Position numbers and translations under genes: made by a program. Shown here piece after piece: positions 25,488-33,319 of a stretch of DNA of 64,000 nt (the first letter of the stretch is position 1; every line of letters begins with the position of its first letter). The DNA is taken from the NCBI RefSeq assembly GCF_014656475.1, contig NZ_BNCM01000006.1:62001-126000 (forward strand), read 5' to 3'. The notes under the pieces are model-generated. The model saw nothing but the letters and a program-made list of their open reading frames with translations. It was not told the origin of the DNA and ran no database searches. The stretch comes from Sinomonas cellulolyticus (GTDB taxonomy: Bacteria > Actinomycetota > Actinomycetes > Actinomycetales > Micrococcaceae).

Positions 25488-25517
25488 GGCCGCGCGCCGT
25501 GCCGAGTCCGTCCGGCC

Positions 25518-26717
25518 CTACCGGCCGCGCGCCGTCAGCCGTTGCCCGGCCACCACGAGCCCGACGGCGAGCACGAGCCCCGCTGAACCGCTCACCAGCA
25601 GCGGGACCTGCCCGGCGTCGCCCCACGCGAGCCCGGCCCAGACCCCAGCCACGAGGATCGCGCCGCCGGTGAGCCCCTGGAACAGCCCCTGCGCGCGGCC
25701 CTGCAGCGAGGCGGGCGCGAGGCTCGAGACCCAGGCCTTCCCCACGCCGTCGGTCGCGGCCGTGAACCCGCCATACACAATGAGGATGGGGAACACCCAC
25801 AGCGGGTCTCCGATGAGCCCGAGCCCGAGGTAGCCCACCGCGAAGCACACGAGCCCGATCGCGTAGACGTGGTAGCGGGGGATCCGGTCGGACAGGGCGC
25901 CCGCCGGGTAGGAGAGCGCCGCGTACGCGACGTTGTACAGGATGTAGGCCGCGATGACGCCCTCGGTGGACAGCCCGAGATCGTGCGCGCGCAGCAGCAG
26001 GAGCGAGTCCGGGAAGTTCACGAGGGAGAACACCGTCAGACCGCCGATCAGCAGTCTCAGCCGGGCCGGGAGGCTCGCCGACTGCGCGGGGTGCGCGGCC
26101 GTCGTCGTGCGCTCCGCCGCGCCGCGCACGACGACGGCCGGCACCGTGCGCCGTTCCCGCACCGCAGCGACGAGAGCCACCGAGAGGACGGCCGGGACCA
26201 CGGCGACCCACAGCAGCGGTGGGATCTGCCGGCTGAACGCCTCGTACAGGACGAGGCCGATGCTGGGGCCGATCACCGCGCCGAGCGTGTCCGCCGTGCG
26301 GTGGAAGCCGAAGATGCGGCCGCGGTTCGCAGTGTCCGCGCCCTCCATCAGGAGGGCGTCGCGGGGAGCGCCGCGGATGCCCTTGCCCAGCCGGTCAACG
26401 CAGCGTGCCACGAGCACCACGGGCCACGACCCGGCGAGGGCGATGATGAGCTTCCCCACCGCGGCGAGCCCGTAGCCGAACCCGATGAGGCGGCGCTTCG
26501 ACGAGCGGTCGGCCAGACGGCCGGCCCCGATCTTGGTCAGCGAAGCGACACCCTCGGCCGCCCCCTCCACCACGCCCACGACGGCGGCGGGCGCCCCGAG
26601 GACCACGGTGAGGAAGATCGGCATGATCGGGTAGAGCAGCTCGCTCGCGGCGTCTTGCAGGAGACTCACGCCGGAGAGCGTTGCGACGTTGCGCGTGAGC
26701 CAGCGGGGGCGGGGCAT
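25518..26717 (-). CDS. MFS transporter (probable exporter)
   Basis: A 399-residue major facilitator, twelve predicted helices. It resembles the group with LLQDAASELLYPIMPIFL in helix 1 and the loop KIGAGRLADRSSKRRLIGFGYG; the motif DRLGKGIRGAPRDALL follows. The start ATG at 26717 has AAGG upstream; a much longer frame is open upstream but carries no transporter features. Residues 193-207, the loop between the two halves, are encoded by a perfect member of the CGACGGC inverted-repeat family. Convergent with the thioredoxin-like gene 30 bases away. Confidence 0.8.
   Translation of the reverse strand: MPRPRWLTRNVATLSGVSLLQDAASELLYPIMPIFLTVVLGAPAAVVGVVEGAAEGVASLTKIGAGRLADRSSKRRLIGFGYGLAAVGKLIIALAGSWPVVLVARCVDRLGKGIRGAPRDALLMEGADTANRGRIFGFHRTADTLGAVIGPSIGLVLYEAFSRQIPPLLWVAVVPAVLSVALVAAVRERRTVPAVVVRGAAERTTTAAHPAQSASLPARLRLLIGGLTVFSLVNFPDSLLLLRAHDLGLSTEGVIAAYILYNVAYAALSYPAGALSDRIPRYHVYAIGLVCFAVGYLGLGLIGDPLWVFPILIVYGGFTAATDGVGKAWVSSLAPASLQGRAQGLFQGLTGGAILVAGVWAGLAWGDAGQVPLLVSGSAGLVLAVGLVVAGQRLTARGR
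26097..26139. repeat. CGACGGC-family inverted repeat inside a CDS
   Basis: GGCCGTCGTCGTGCGC and its exact complement flank an 11-base loop, giving a perfect 16-bp stem inside the MFS gene, at its central cytoplasmic loop. Confidence 0.75.
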
Positions 26718-26873
26718 GGCACAAGCCTTGCCGCTAGGGCCCGTGAGGCCAAGGGTGCGTGCGGCACGCGCGCCCGTTTCCGGGCATATTCCCAGCACCA
26801 CGTGTTCAATGTCCTTCCCTGCGGGTATCCCCTCACCGGCCCCGAACGGGTGCCATGAGTGCGAGGAGGGGCC

Positions 26874-27827
26874 ATGGCGGCTGGCGGTGGCAAGAAGGCG
26901 GTCGTGGCCGCGCTGGGCGCAAACCTCGGCATCGCGCTGCTGAAGTTCCTCGCGTACCTGCTGACCGGCGCGTCGGCCATGCTCGCCGAGTCCGTCCACT
27001 CCGTGGCGGACTCAGGCAACCAAGTGCTGCTGCTCGTCGGACGGAAGACCTCACGGCGCCTGCCGGACGAGCGGCACCCGTTCGGGCACGGGAGCAGCCG
27101 GTACGTCTACGGCTTCGTGGTCTCGATCGTCCTGTTCAGCCTCGGCGGCCTGTTCGCGCTCTACGAGGCGTACGAGAAGTGGAGGCACCCGCACGCCATC
27201 GAGGGCCAGTGGTGGTGGGTGCCGCTCGCCGTCCTCGCAGGCAGCATCATCCTGGAGGGCCGCTCCTTCCTCGTGGCCGTCAGCGAGTCGAAGGCCGCGC
27301 GCGGGAACCAGTCGTTGGTCCGCTTCATCAGCACGGCGAAGGCCCCCGAGCTGCCGGTCATCATGCTCGAGGACTCCGCCGCCGTCGTCGGGCTCCTCCT
27401 CGCCCTCTTCGGGGTTGGCATGACCCTCCTGACCGGCAACGGGGTGTGGGACGCCGTGGGCACGGGCTGCATCGGCGTGCTGCTCGTGCTCGTCGCCGCG
27501 GTGCTCGCCGTCGAGATGACCTCCCTGCTGCTCGGGGAGTCCGCCGGGAAGCCGCAGCTCCGCGCGATCCGGGCAGCCCTCGAGGGGGAGGGACGGAACC
27601 GGGTGCTCGAGCTCAAGACCATGCACCTCGGCCCCGAGGACATCCTCGTCACCGCGAAGATCGCCGTGCGGGGGTGCGATACCGCCGCTGACCTCGTTGA
27701 CAGGATCAAGGCGGCCCGTCGCCGGATCCGCGAGGCCGTCCCGGCCGCGAGCCACATCTGCATCGAGCCCGACCTCGAGGGGGAGGGCTCGCGTGCGGAG
27801 CCTGCGGAGGGTTCGCAGGCCCGATGA
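26874..27827 (+). CDS. Cation diffusion facilitator family transporter
   Basis: A 317-residue divalent-cation/proton antiporter with about six helices and a C-terminal cytoplasmic domain. The site-A motif in helix 2 is AESVHSVADSGNQ (HxxxD), and RRLPDERHPFGHGSSRYVYGF is the CDF loop signature. The helix 5 motif reads LEDSAAVVG instead of HxxxD, as in a subgroup of CDF proteins whose ion is uncertain. GAGGAGGG immediately upstream supports the ATG at 26874 rather than the in-frame GTG 15 bases earlier. Confidence 0.88.
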   Translation: MAAGGGKKAVVAALGANLGIALLKFLAYLLTGASAMLAESVHSVADSGNQVLLLVGRKTSRRLPDERHPFGHGSSRYVYGFVVSIVLFSLGGLFALYEAYEKWRHPHAIEGQWWWVPLAVLAGSIILEGRSFLVAVSESKAARGNQSLVRFISTAKAPELPVIMLEDSAAVVGLLLALFGVGMTLLTGNGVWDAVGTGCIGVLLVLVAAVLAVEMTSLLLGESAGKPQLRAIRAALEGEGRNRVLELKTMHLGPEDILVTAKIAVRGCDTAADLVDRIKAARRRIREAVPAASHICIEPDLEGEGSRAEPAEGSQAR

Positions 27828-27828
27828 C

Positions 27829-27844
27829 GCACCCCGCGGGGTGC
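27829..27844. terminator. Perfect palindrome between convergent genes
   Basis: GCACCCCGCGGGGTGC begins one base after the CDF stop codon and lies 20 bases from the convergent IclR gene end. Confidence 0.5.
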
Positions 27845-27863
27845 CGTGACACCGCCCGGCGCC

Positions 27864-28655
27864 TCAGCCGCCGATCTTGGCGCTCGCGCGTAGCGTCTCG
27901 AGCGGGATGTGCGCCGTGGCCCGCTCGATCTGCGCCGAGATCCCCCTGAGGGTGGGAAGGTGGCGCAGCATGGTGGGGGCCTGCGAGGAGAGGACCACGA
28001 TCCCCAGCCCCGCCCCGATGCTGCCGGTGTGGAACACCGGCACCGCGATCGAGGCGGAGCCGAGCCGCACCTCCTCCGCGGTGGTGCCATAGCCCTGCTC
28101 GCGGATCTGCGCGAGCTCCTCAGCCAGCCGCACAGGGTTGATGTGGGTGTACGCAGTGGGCTGCTCGAGGTGCCGGTGGAAGTAGGCGTCGCGGACCCAC
28201 TCCTCCTCGAACGCAAGGATCACCTTGCCCACGGCAGTGGCGTGCATGGGCAGCCGGCCGCCCACCCGGGAGGCACGGGGCACCCGCTTGGTGCCGTACA
28301 CGCGGTCGATGTAGAGCACCTCGTGCCCCTCGCGGATCGCCAGATGCGAAGTCTCGCCCGTGAGCGAGAACAGGTCCTGCACGAAGGGGTGCGCGGTGTC
28401 GCGCAGGGCGCGGCCGGCGTTCTGGCCGAGCTCCCAGAGCCGGATCCCGAGCTGGAGCCTCCCCTGGGGGTCCCGGGCCAGGGCTCCCGAGTCGACCAGC
28501 TCCGCTACAAGCCGGTGCGTGGTGCTCAGTGGCAGGTGCGCGGCCTCGGCCAGTTCGGACAGGCTCAGCGAGCGGCGGCCGGACTCGAACGCGAACAGCA
28601 GCGCGAGCACCTTGGAGGTGACGCTGCGGCCGGGCTCGCTGCTCCCACCCGCCAT
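27864..28655 (-). CDS. IclR-family transcriptional regulator
   Basis: A 263-residue regulator. The N-terminal winged helix (KVLALLFAFESGRRSLSLSELA, then HLPLSTTHRLVAELVDSGAL) covers residues 15-70, and the IclR effector domain follows (EVLYIDRV, GGRLPMHATAVGKVILA, IAVPVFHTGSIGAGLGIV). GGGAGG precedes the ATG at 28655. It does not adjoin an obvious catabolic gene; the HD-domain gene upstream is on the same strand, so its targets are not evident. Confidence 0.9.
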   Translation of the reverse strand: MAGGSSEPGRSVTSKVLALLFAFESGRRSLSLSELAEAAHLPLSTTHRLVAELVDSGALARDPQGRLQLGIRLWELGQNAGRALRDTAHPFVQDLFSLTGETSHLAIREGHEVLYIDRVYGTKRVPRASRVGGRLPMHATAVGKVILAFEEEWVRDAYFHRHLEQPTAYTHINPVRLAEELAQIREQGYGTTAEEVRLGSASIAVPVFHTGSIGAGLGIVVLSSQAPTMLRHLPTLRGISAQIERATAHIPLETLRASAKIGG

Positions 28656-28699
28656 CTCGCCTCCCGCAGTGACTCGGCCCGTCCAGGGGCGCCGTGGTC

Positions 28700-29398
28700 T
28701 CAGGGCAACTCTAGCGCCGCTCGCTGAGGCCAGAGGTTCGCCGATTCCACCGCCGCGAGCCCGAGGGCGAGGGCTTTGGCCGCATCGGTGAACAGGTGGG
28801 CATGAACCCTGGAGCTGCACAGCCGCAGCGCCTGGCCGCGGTCGAGCCCGAACCAGTCCATGACCGTGTCCAGCCCGTGCGGAGTCAGGCGCCAGACCTT
28901 GTCAGCGTCCTTGACGATCGCATCCTCGATCGAGAGCGCCTCGCGCCGCGAATCGTGGCCGTCGATGATCTCCACGATGCGCGCCACGCGCTGCGCCGGG
29001 ACCCCGATCTCGGCCAGGATCTCCGCGGCGAGCCGCGCGCCTTCCTTCTCGTGCAGGAGCACGAGGTCCGGCCGGCCGCCGCCCGGCGCGATCGCCTCCA
29101 GCACCTCGTCCGCCGGCACCCGCGACCAGCCGATGTCGTGCAGCATCATCGCCGGCAGCACCACGCCCGCGTCCGCGTCAGGATGCGCCGCGAGCAGGGA
29201 CCGCGCGATCGCCACCGCGTACAGCGTGTGCGCATCGTTGCTGCGTACGTCCAGATGCACGACGGCGTGCGGCCAGATCCGCTCGAGCTCGTCGTCGCGC
29301 CCGTCCCCCAGGCCGAAGGCCCCCTCGGCCTCCGCCGGGATGGAGGAGGCGACGTCCCGGCCCACGAGGTTTGCAGCAGGAGTCAGCTTGAGACGCAT
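28700..29398 (-). CDS. HD-domain phosphohydrolase-like protein
   Basis: A 232-residue metal-dependent phosphohydrolase-like protein. The HD set is complete: H57 (NDAHTLYAV), H87-D88 (MLHDIGW), further histidines H116 and H148, and D164/D166 (VKDADKVWRL). Such enzymes hydrolyse phosphate esters of nucleotides or small metabolites; no domain fixes the substrate. It lies 44 bases upstream of the IclR gene on the same strand. Confidence 0.75.
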   Translation of the reverse strand: MRLKLTPAANLVGRDVASSIPAEAEGAFGLGDGRDDELERIWPHAVVHLDVRSNDAHTLYAVAIARSLLAAHPDADAGVVLPAMMLHDIGWSRVPADEVLEAIAPGGGRPDLVLLHEKEGARLAAEILAEIGVPAQRVARIVEIIDGHDSRREALSIEDAIVKDADKVWRLTPHGLDTVMDWFGLDRGQALRLCSSRVHAHLFTDAAKALALGLAAVESANLWPQRAALELP

Positions 29399-29490
29399 GG
29401 AGCCAGTGCATACCGGATCGGGAGTCCGGCGCCACTCCCTGCTTCCACTGGCCGGAACCGGGAGCGCGTGGCCCCCGGTTCCGAGGGCGG

Positions 29491-29790
29491 TCAGCCCGAG
29501 ATCACCTCAATCTCCCTGCATACGCAGCTGTCGCCGCTGCAGGCACAGATCCACGCTTTGACGGGAACGGCTTCTGCCTGGAGATTGCTCTTGGTCTCCC
29601 TGACCACCAGCGTCTCCACGGGACTTCCTTCCCGCTCTGCCTCGAAGCTGGCGAGCTTCCCGTCCTTGACGACGGCATATACGGCTGCGCCGTCGAGGTG
29701 GAAGTCCAATCGGTGCCGCCCGTCTCCCTTTCCGGCGATCTCACCGGTGGAAATGCGCGGACTGTCTTCAAAGGTGTATGTGCGCGGCAT
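29491..29790 (-). CDS. Small Cys-containing protein, paralogue A (unrecognised)
   Basis: A 99-residue protein of unknown family. Its middle, VYAVVKDGKLASFEAEREG, matches the neighbour at 29843-30151 (IYAVVKDGKIMSFEGTRDG), so the two are tandem paralogues. The C-terminal third has four cysteines in ICACSGDSCVC. A strong AAAAGGAGAGG ribosome site lies upstream. No signal peptide or transmembrane segment. Last gene of a compact four-gene minus-strand operon; function unknown. Confidence 0.7.
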   Translation of the reverse strand: MPRTYTFEDSPRISTGEIAGKGDGRHRLDFHLDGAAVYAVVKDGKLASFEAEREGSPVETLVVRETKSNLQAEAVPVKAWICACSGDSCVCREIEVISG

Positions 29791-29842
29791 TCTTCCTCTC
29801 CTTTTTTCGCTAGCAGCGGCCCTCGTAGCTGACGACCCTGCC

Positions 29843-30151
29843 CTACCGCCCTCCCGGGCATTCGATCGGATAGCAGTTGAATGAGCCGTCGGAGCTCAGG
29901 ATGCAGACCATGCACCGGACGGGCATCATCTGCGGCTTGAGGGATTCCGCCTCGACCTGGAACGTCTTGGTCTCGAGCGTCTGCCCGTCTCGGGTTCCTT
30001 CGAAGCTCATGATCTTGCCGTCCTTCACCACGGCGTAGATCCTGGCTCCGTCATCGAAGCGACCCTCCAGTTCCCGGCGGCCGTCTCCTTGGGCGGCCAA
30101 CGATGCCGTCGGGTAGGGGTCACCCTCATGGACAACGTACTTGGTGGGCAT
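29843..30151 (-). CDS. Small Cys-containing protein, paralogue B (unrecognised)
   Basis: A 102-residue paralogue of the 29491-29790 product, sharing the central VVKDGK block and a C-terminal cysteine region (RCMVC, then NCYPIEC). The spacing of the cysteines differs between the two, while the core is alike. It starts eight bases after the stop of the Cys-rich gene upstream. I recognise no known domain; the conserved core with variable tail would suit a binding protein or a modified-peptide precursor, but nothing demonstrates this. Confidence 0.7.
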   Translation of the reverse strand: MPTKYVVHEGDPYPTASLAAQGDGRRELEGRFDDGARIYAVVKDGKIMSFEGTRDGQTLETKTFQVEAESLKPQMMPVRCMVCILSSDGSFNCYPIECPGGR

Positions 30152-30159
30152 TTCTCGTC

Positions 30160-30660
30160 CTATCTCGTGATGGGTGGGGGATTGTCGGCCTCTTGGTCTC
30201 GACCCATGTGTTCCCGGGCGGGTGCTTCCGTGGCCCGGGCGGCTGCTTCCTTGTCCAGCGCCTCTAGGGGTATGAGGTTGTTCCGTCGAACGTTCGTGCA
30301 GACAGAGCACGCGAACTTCCCGTCTTGGGCGAACCAGCGGCACCTCGAGCGAATAGCGCATCGCGGCAGTTCTCGGTCTTCCGTTTCCGTCGCCACACCG
30401 ACCAAGGTGTCCACGAGATTGCAGCGCCCACCTCTCCAGTGGGCGCATCCGCTGCTGCGGCACGGGGATGCGAAGCGGAGGAGGTCTCCGACGGCGCTGT
30501 GGTCGAGGTCGTGTGCGGCGCTTCCGAGGGGGATCGCGGGACGCAGGTACGCGAGTTCCCCTTCCACGCCTTCCACGGCGAGAATGACGGCACCCTCGCT
30601 TGGCGGGGCGCTCGGGCACAGCGGTTCGACGGAAGGACCCCTTCCTGGTTCAGCCTCCAT
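30160..30660 (-). CDS. Cys-rich 166-residue protein (unrecognised)
   Basis: Seven cysteines fall in two clusters: C67, C72 and C80 (PCRSSGCAHWRGGRC), and C101, C107, C118 and C121 (LPRCAIRSRCRWF, then FACSVC). The pattern looks like a zinc or iron-sulfur site rather than a secreted disulfide protein, as no leader is visible. Residues 122-166 are polar and probably disordered. It begins nine bases after the 72-residue gene. Function is unknown; the compact spacing to the flanking genes says it works with them. Confidence 0.65.
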   Translation of the reverse strand: MEAEPGRGPSVEPLCPSAPPSEGAVILAVEGVEGELAYLRPAIPLGSAAHDLDHSAVGDLLRFASPCRSSGCAHWRGGRCNLVDTLVGVATETEDRELPRCAIRSRCRWFAQDGKFACSVCTNVRRNNLIPLEALDKEAAARATEAPAREHMGRDQEADNPPPITR

Positions 30661-30669
30661 CGCCGGACG

Positions 30670-30888
30670 CTATGCGGTGGGATCCACGGCGACCAGTCCG
30701 CTGAGCTGGCCGCCGCTCGGACCGAGTCCTTCTGGCTTCAGCGGACGGAGGACCTGCGGGAGTCCCAAGCGCGTGATTGACTGCGCCACAGCCGAGCGGA
30801 TGGCTTCATCAATTGTCTTCGTCTGTTCATCGGTGAGTTCTGCCCCCTCAAACTTCACCACGAATTGCGTTTCCTTGCGCTTGTCCAT
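30670..30888 (-). CDS. 72-residue protein (unrecognised)
   Basis: A small acidic/helical protein: FVVKFEGAELTDEQTKTID followed by an amphipathic helix (EAIRSAVAQSITRLG), then a Pro/Gly-rich tail. It is the first gene of the four-gene operon. A GGGG stretch precedes the ATG. A 70-codon frame overlaps its start on the same strand in another frame and was not accepted. The strand-helix opening with a flexible tail resembles leader-type or chaperone-type small proteins, which is only an impression. Confidence 0.55.
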   Translation of the reverse strand: MDKRKETQFVVKFEGAELTDEQTKTIDEAIRSAVAQSITRLGLPQVLRPLKPEGLGPSGGQLSGLVAVDPTA

Positions 30889-31198
30889 GATTCAACCCCA
30901 TCTCGAATCTCGTTGATCGCATCAGGCCGCCCGAGATATCTATCCGCAAAGGACGCCAGACATTGTCCTGGCATCTTCACGTCCAGAAGGTGTGGTATTT
31001 CCCCGCAGCGGCGGCTCCGTCTGCTCGAAGCCGGCAGTGATGACGTCTCCGAGAATAAGTCTGTCAACTGGATGATTCAAGATGAGATCCACTGTCAGAA
31101 GACTATAAGTTTCTTTACGGATCTAGTAATTACTTGTCATTTCAACATGAATCGCCCGGCGCAACCGGCTGTTCTCCTGCGAGGGCTAGGATCCAGCC
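30889..31198. other. AT-rich intergenic region
   Basis: About 310 bases without a supported gene and visibly lower in GC than the rest of the window. A minus-strand promoter candidate, TTACTA-16-TATAGT at 31102-31129, could drive the four small genes with a long leader. The plus-strand -10 box of the next gene lies at its right end. Confidence 0.5.
31187..31192 (+). promoter_or_regulatory. Leaderless-type -10 box TAGGAT
   Basis: Ends six bases before the GTG at 31199; no ribosome site is present. Confidence 0.55.
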
Positions 31199-32215
31199 GT
31201 GAGACAGGCTGTGATCACCGCCGCGGGCGGAACCGACCGGATCGTACCCAGAGAGGCGCCGGACCCCGTCCCGCGCCAGCGCGAGCTGCGGATCCGCGCA
31301 AGGGCGAGCGGGGTCAACTTCGCTGACGTCCTGGCCCGCCGGGGCCTGTACCCGGACGTCTCCCGGTTTCCCGCCGTGGTCGGCTACGAGGTCTCCGGGA
31401 CCGTTGACGCGGCAGGGCCCGAGGCGCCCCAGGAGTGGGTGGGGCGTGACGTCGTCGCGCTCACGCACTTCGGTGGCTACGCCGATACCGTGTGCGTCCC
31501 CCAGGAGCAGGTGTTCGAGAAGCCCTCAGGCCTGTCCCACGAGGAGGCGGCTGCGCTCCCGGTGAACTACCTCGCAGCGTGGCAGCTCATGGTCGTCATG
31601 GGCGCCCTGTCCGAGGGTGAGACCGTGCTCATCCACAACGCCGGCGGGGGAGTGGGCCTTGCCGCGCTGGACATCGGGCGGCACGTCGGCGCCCACCTGA
31701 TCGGCACCGCCAGCGCCCGGAAGCACGCGTTCCTCGCGGAGCGAGGGCTCCACGATGCCATCGACTACACGGCCCAGGACTGGCCCAAGGAGGTCATGCG
31801 CCTCACGGGCGGGCGCGGCGTCGAGCTCGTCCTCGACCCGTTCGGCGGCCGCCATCTGCGCCAGAGCTACCGCGTGCTGCGCTCCACCGGGCGCCTCGGC
31901 ATGTTCAGCGTCGCCGGTGCCGTGTCGTCGAGACTGCCGGGGAAGCTGGCCCTGCTCGCCCTCGTGGCCCAGCAGCCGCTCTTCAACCCCGTCCCGCTCA
32001 TGAACCGGAACCTCGGGGTGTTCGGTGTCAACATAGGGCACCTGTTCGGCGAGGCCGGGAAGGTGCGCACCTGGATGGAGGCGCTGCTGGAAGGGGTCGA
32101 CGACGGGTGGGTCCGTCCGCACGTGGACCGCGCCTTCCCCCTTGAGGCCGCCGCCGAGGCGCATGCCTATCTTGAGGAGCGTCGCAACATCGGCAAAGTG
32201 GTCCTCGTGCCCTGA
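31199..32215 (+). CDS. NADPH:quinone oxidoreductase (MDR family)
   Basis: A 338-residue zinc-free MDR reductase: ARASGVNFADVLARRGLYP (catalytic domain), VVGYEVSGTVDAAG, and the cofactor loop IHNAGGGVGLAALDIGRHVGA near residue 145. FDPFGGRHLRQS-type substrate loop occurs near 220. It is distinct in sequence from the one at 14181. The GTG start sits six bases after a -10 box, so the transcript is probably leaderless. Adjacent to a TDT transporter gene 29 bases downstream. Confidence 0.82.
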   Translation: MRQAVITAAGGTDRIVPREAPDPVPRQRELRIRARASGVNFADVLARRGLYPDVSRFPAVVGYEVSGTVDAAGPEAPQEWVGRDVVALTHFGGYADTVCVPQEQVFEKPSGLSHEEAAALPVNYLAAWQLMVVMGALSEGETVLIHNAGGGVGLAALDIGRHVGAHLIGTASARKHAFLAERGLHDAIDYTAQDWPKEVMRLTGGRGVELVLDPFGGRHLRQSYRVLRSTGRLGMFSVAGAVSSRLPGKLALLALVAQQPLFNPVPLMNRNLGVFGVNIGHLFGEAGKVRTWMEALLEGVDDGWVRPHVDRAFPLEAAAEAHAYLEERRNIGKVVLVP

Positions 32216-32231
32216 GCCGGCGCCCTCGCCT

Positions 32232-32237
32232 TAGGCT
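32232..32237 (+). promoter_or_regulatory. Leaderless-type -10 box TAGGCT
   Basis: Ends seven bases before the ATG at 32245. GGAGG also lies between, so either initiation mode is possible. Confidence 0.4.
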
Positions 32238-32244
32238 GGAGGCC

Positions 32245-33309
32245 ATGACCACAGGTGTAGCGTCGGCCGGATCCCGCTTCGCCGAGGCCGTGCAGACACT
32301 CACCCCCGGGTACTTTGCGCTCACCATGGCCAGCGGCATCATCTCTGTGGGCCTCGAGCTCGAGAGCATCCACTGGCTCTCGGCCATCCTGCTCGCCGTG
32401 TGCGTGGTTTCCTACGCGGTGATCCTCGTGCTCAACCTCGTCCGGCTCGTCCGGTTCAGGGCCTCCATGCGGGACGACTTCATGCACCCCGGCCGCGCCT
32501 TCGGGTTCTTCACGTTCATCGCCGGCACGGACGTGCTCGGCGTCAGGCTCGGCATGGCCGGCTGGCCGGCGGCGACGGCGGCGCTCCTGTGCCTGGCCCT
32601 GCTGGCGTGGGTGGTCCTCGGCTACGTGATCCCGTGGACCGCGGTCCTCGGCCGCGCTGAGCGACCTGTGGTCAAGGACGCGAACGGCACCTGGTTCATC
32701 TGGTGCGTGGCGAGCCAGTCCGTGGCCGTGGCCGCGGCGACGGTGGAGCCGCTCGCCGGGCCGGACTGGCGCTCCTGGCTTGCGGTCCTCGCCGTGGTCG
32801 CGTGGTCGGTGGGGCTCATCCTGTACGCGGCCGTAGGCATCTTCGTCTCGCTGCGGCTCATGACCTACCCGATCCGGCCGGAGGACCTGCGCCCGGCCTA
32901 CTTCGTGGCGATGGGCGCGATGGCCATCAGCGTCTTGGCCGGCGCCAGGATCGTTGAGATGGCCGGCGCCCCGATGGTGGACGCCACGCGCGGGCTCGTG
33001 GCCGGCTCCTCCGTGGTGTTCTGGTCGTTTGCCTCGTGGCTGTTCCCGGTGCTCATCGCGGCCGGGTGGTGGCGGCACCTGGTGCACCGCGTTCCCCTGT
33101 CCTACGAGCCGGGACTGTGGAGCGTCATCTTCCCTCTCGGCATGTACGCCGTGGCGGGGATCTACCTGGGCCGCGCGGACAACCTGCCCGTGGTCACGGC
33201 CATCGGGCGGGGGGAGCTGTGGGTTGCGGTCACGGCATTCCTCGCCACATTCGCGGGAATGCTGTGGCACCTGTGGAGCACGCTCGTGCGCCCGCGGTCC
33301 TCCACCTAA
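32245..33309 (+). CDS. TDT-family transporter (TehA/SLAC1-like)
   Basis: A 354-residue membrane protein with ten predicted helices of the tellurite-resistance/dicarboxylate transporter family: LTPGYFALTMASGIISVGLE (helix 1) and FTFIAGTDVLGVRLG (helix 3) are family-typical, as is PWTAVLGR in a later loop. Members are anion channels or dicarboxylate and sulfite transporters; the ion here is unknown. Convergent with the AAHS gene ten bases downstream. Confidence 0.82.
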   Translation: MTTGVASAGSRFAEAVQTLTPGYFALTMASGIISVGLELESIHWLSAILLAVCVVSYAVILVLNLVRLVRFRASMRDDFMHPGRAFGFFTFIAGTDVLGVRLGMAGWPAATAALLCLALLAWVVLGYVIPWTAVLGRAERPVVKDANGTWFIWCVASQSVAVAAATVEPLAGPDWRSWLAVLAVVAWSVGLILYAAVGIFVSLRLMTYPIRPEDLRPAYFVAMGAMAISVLAGARIVEMAGAPMVDATRGLVAGSSVVFWSFASWLFPVLIAAGWWRHLVHRVPLSYEPGLWSVIFPLGMYAVAGIYLGRADNLPVVTAIGRGELWVAVTAFLATFAGMLWHLWSTLVRPRSST

Positions 33310-33319
33310 GCCCCCGCTG

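Noticed and set aside
30855..31067. A 70-codon minus-strand frame overlapping the 72-residue gene
   Set aside because: TTG start, overlap with a better-supported gene start, and no sign of family similarity.
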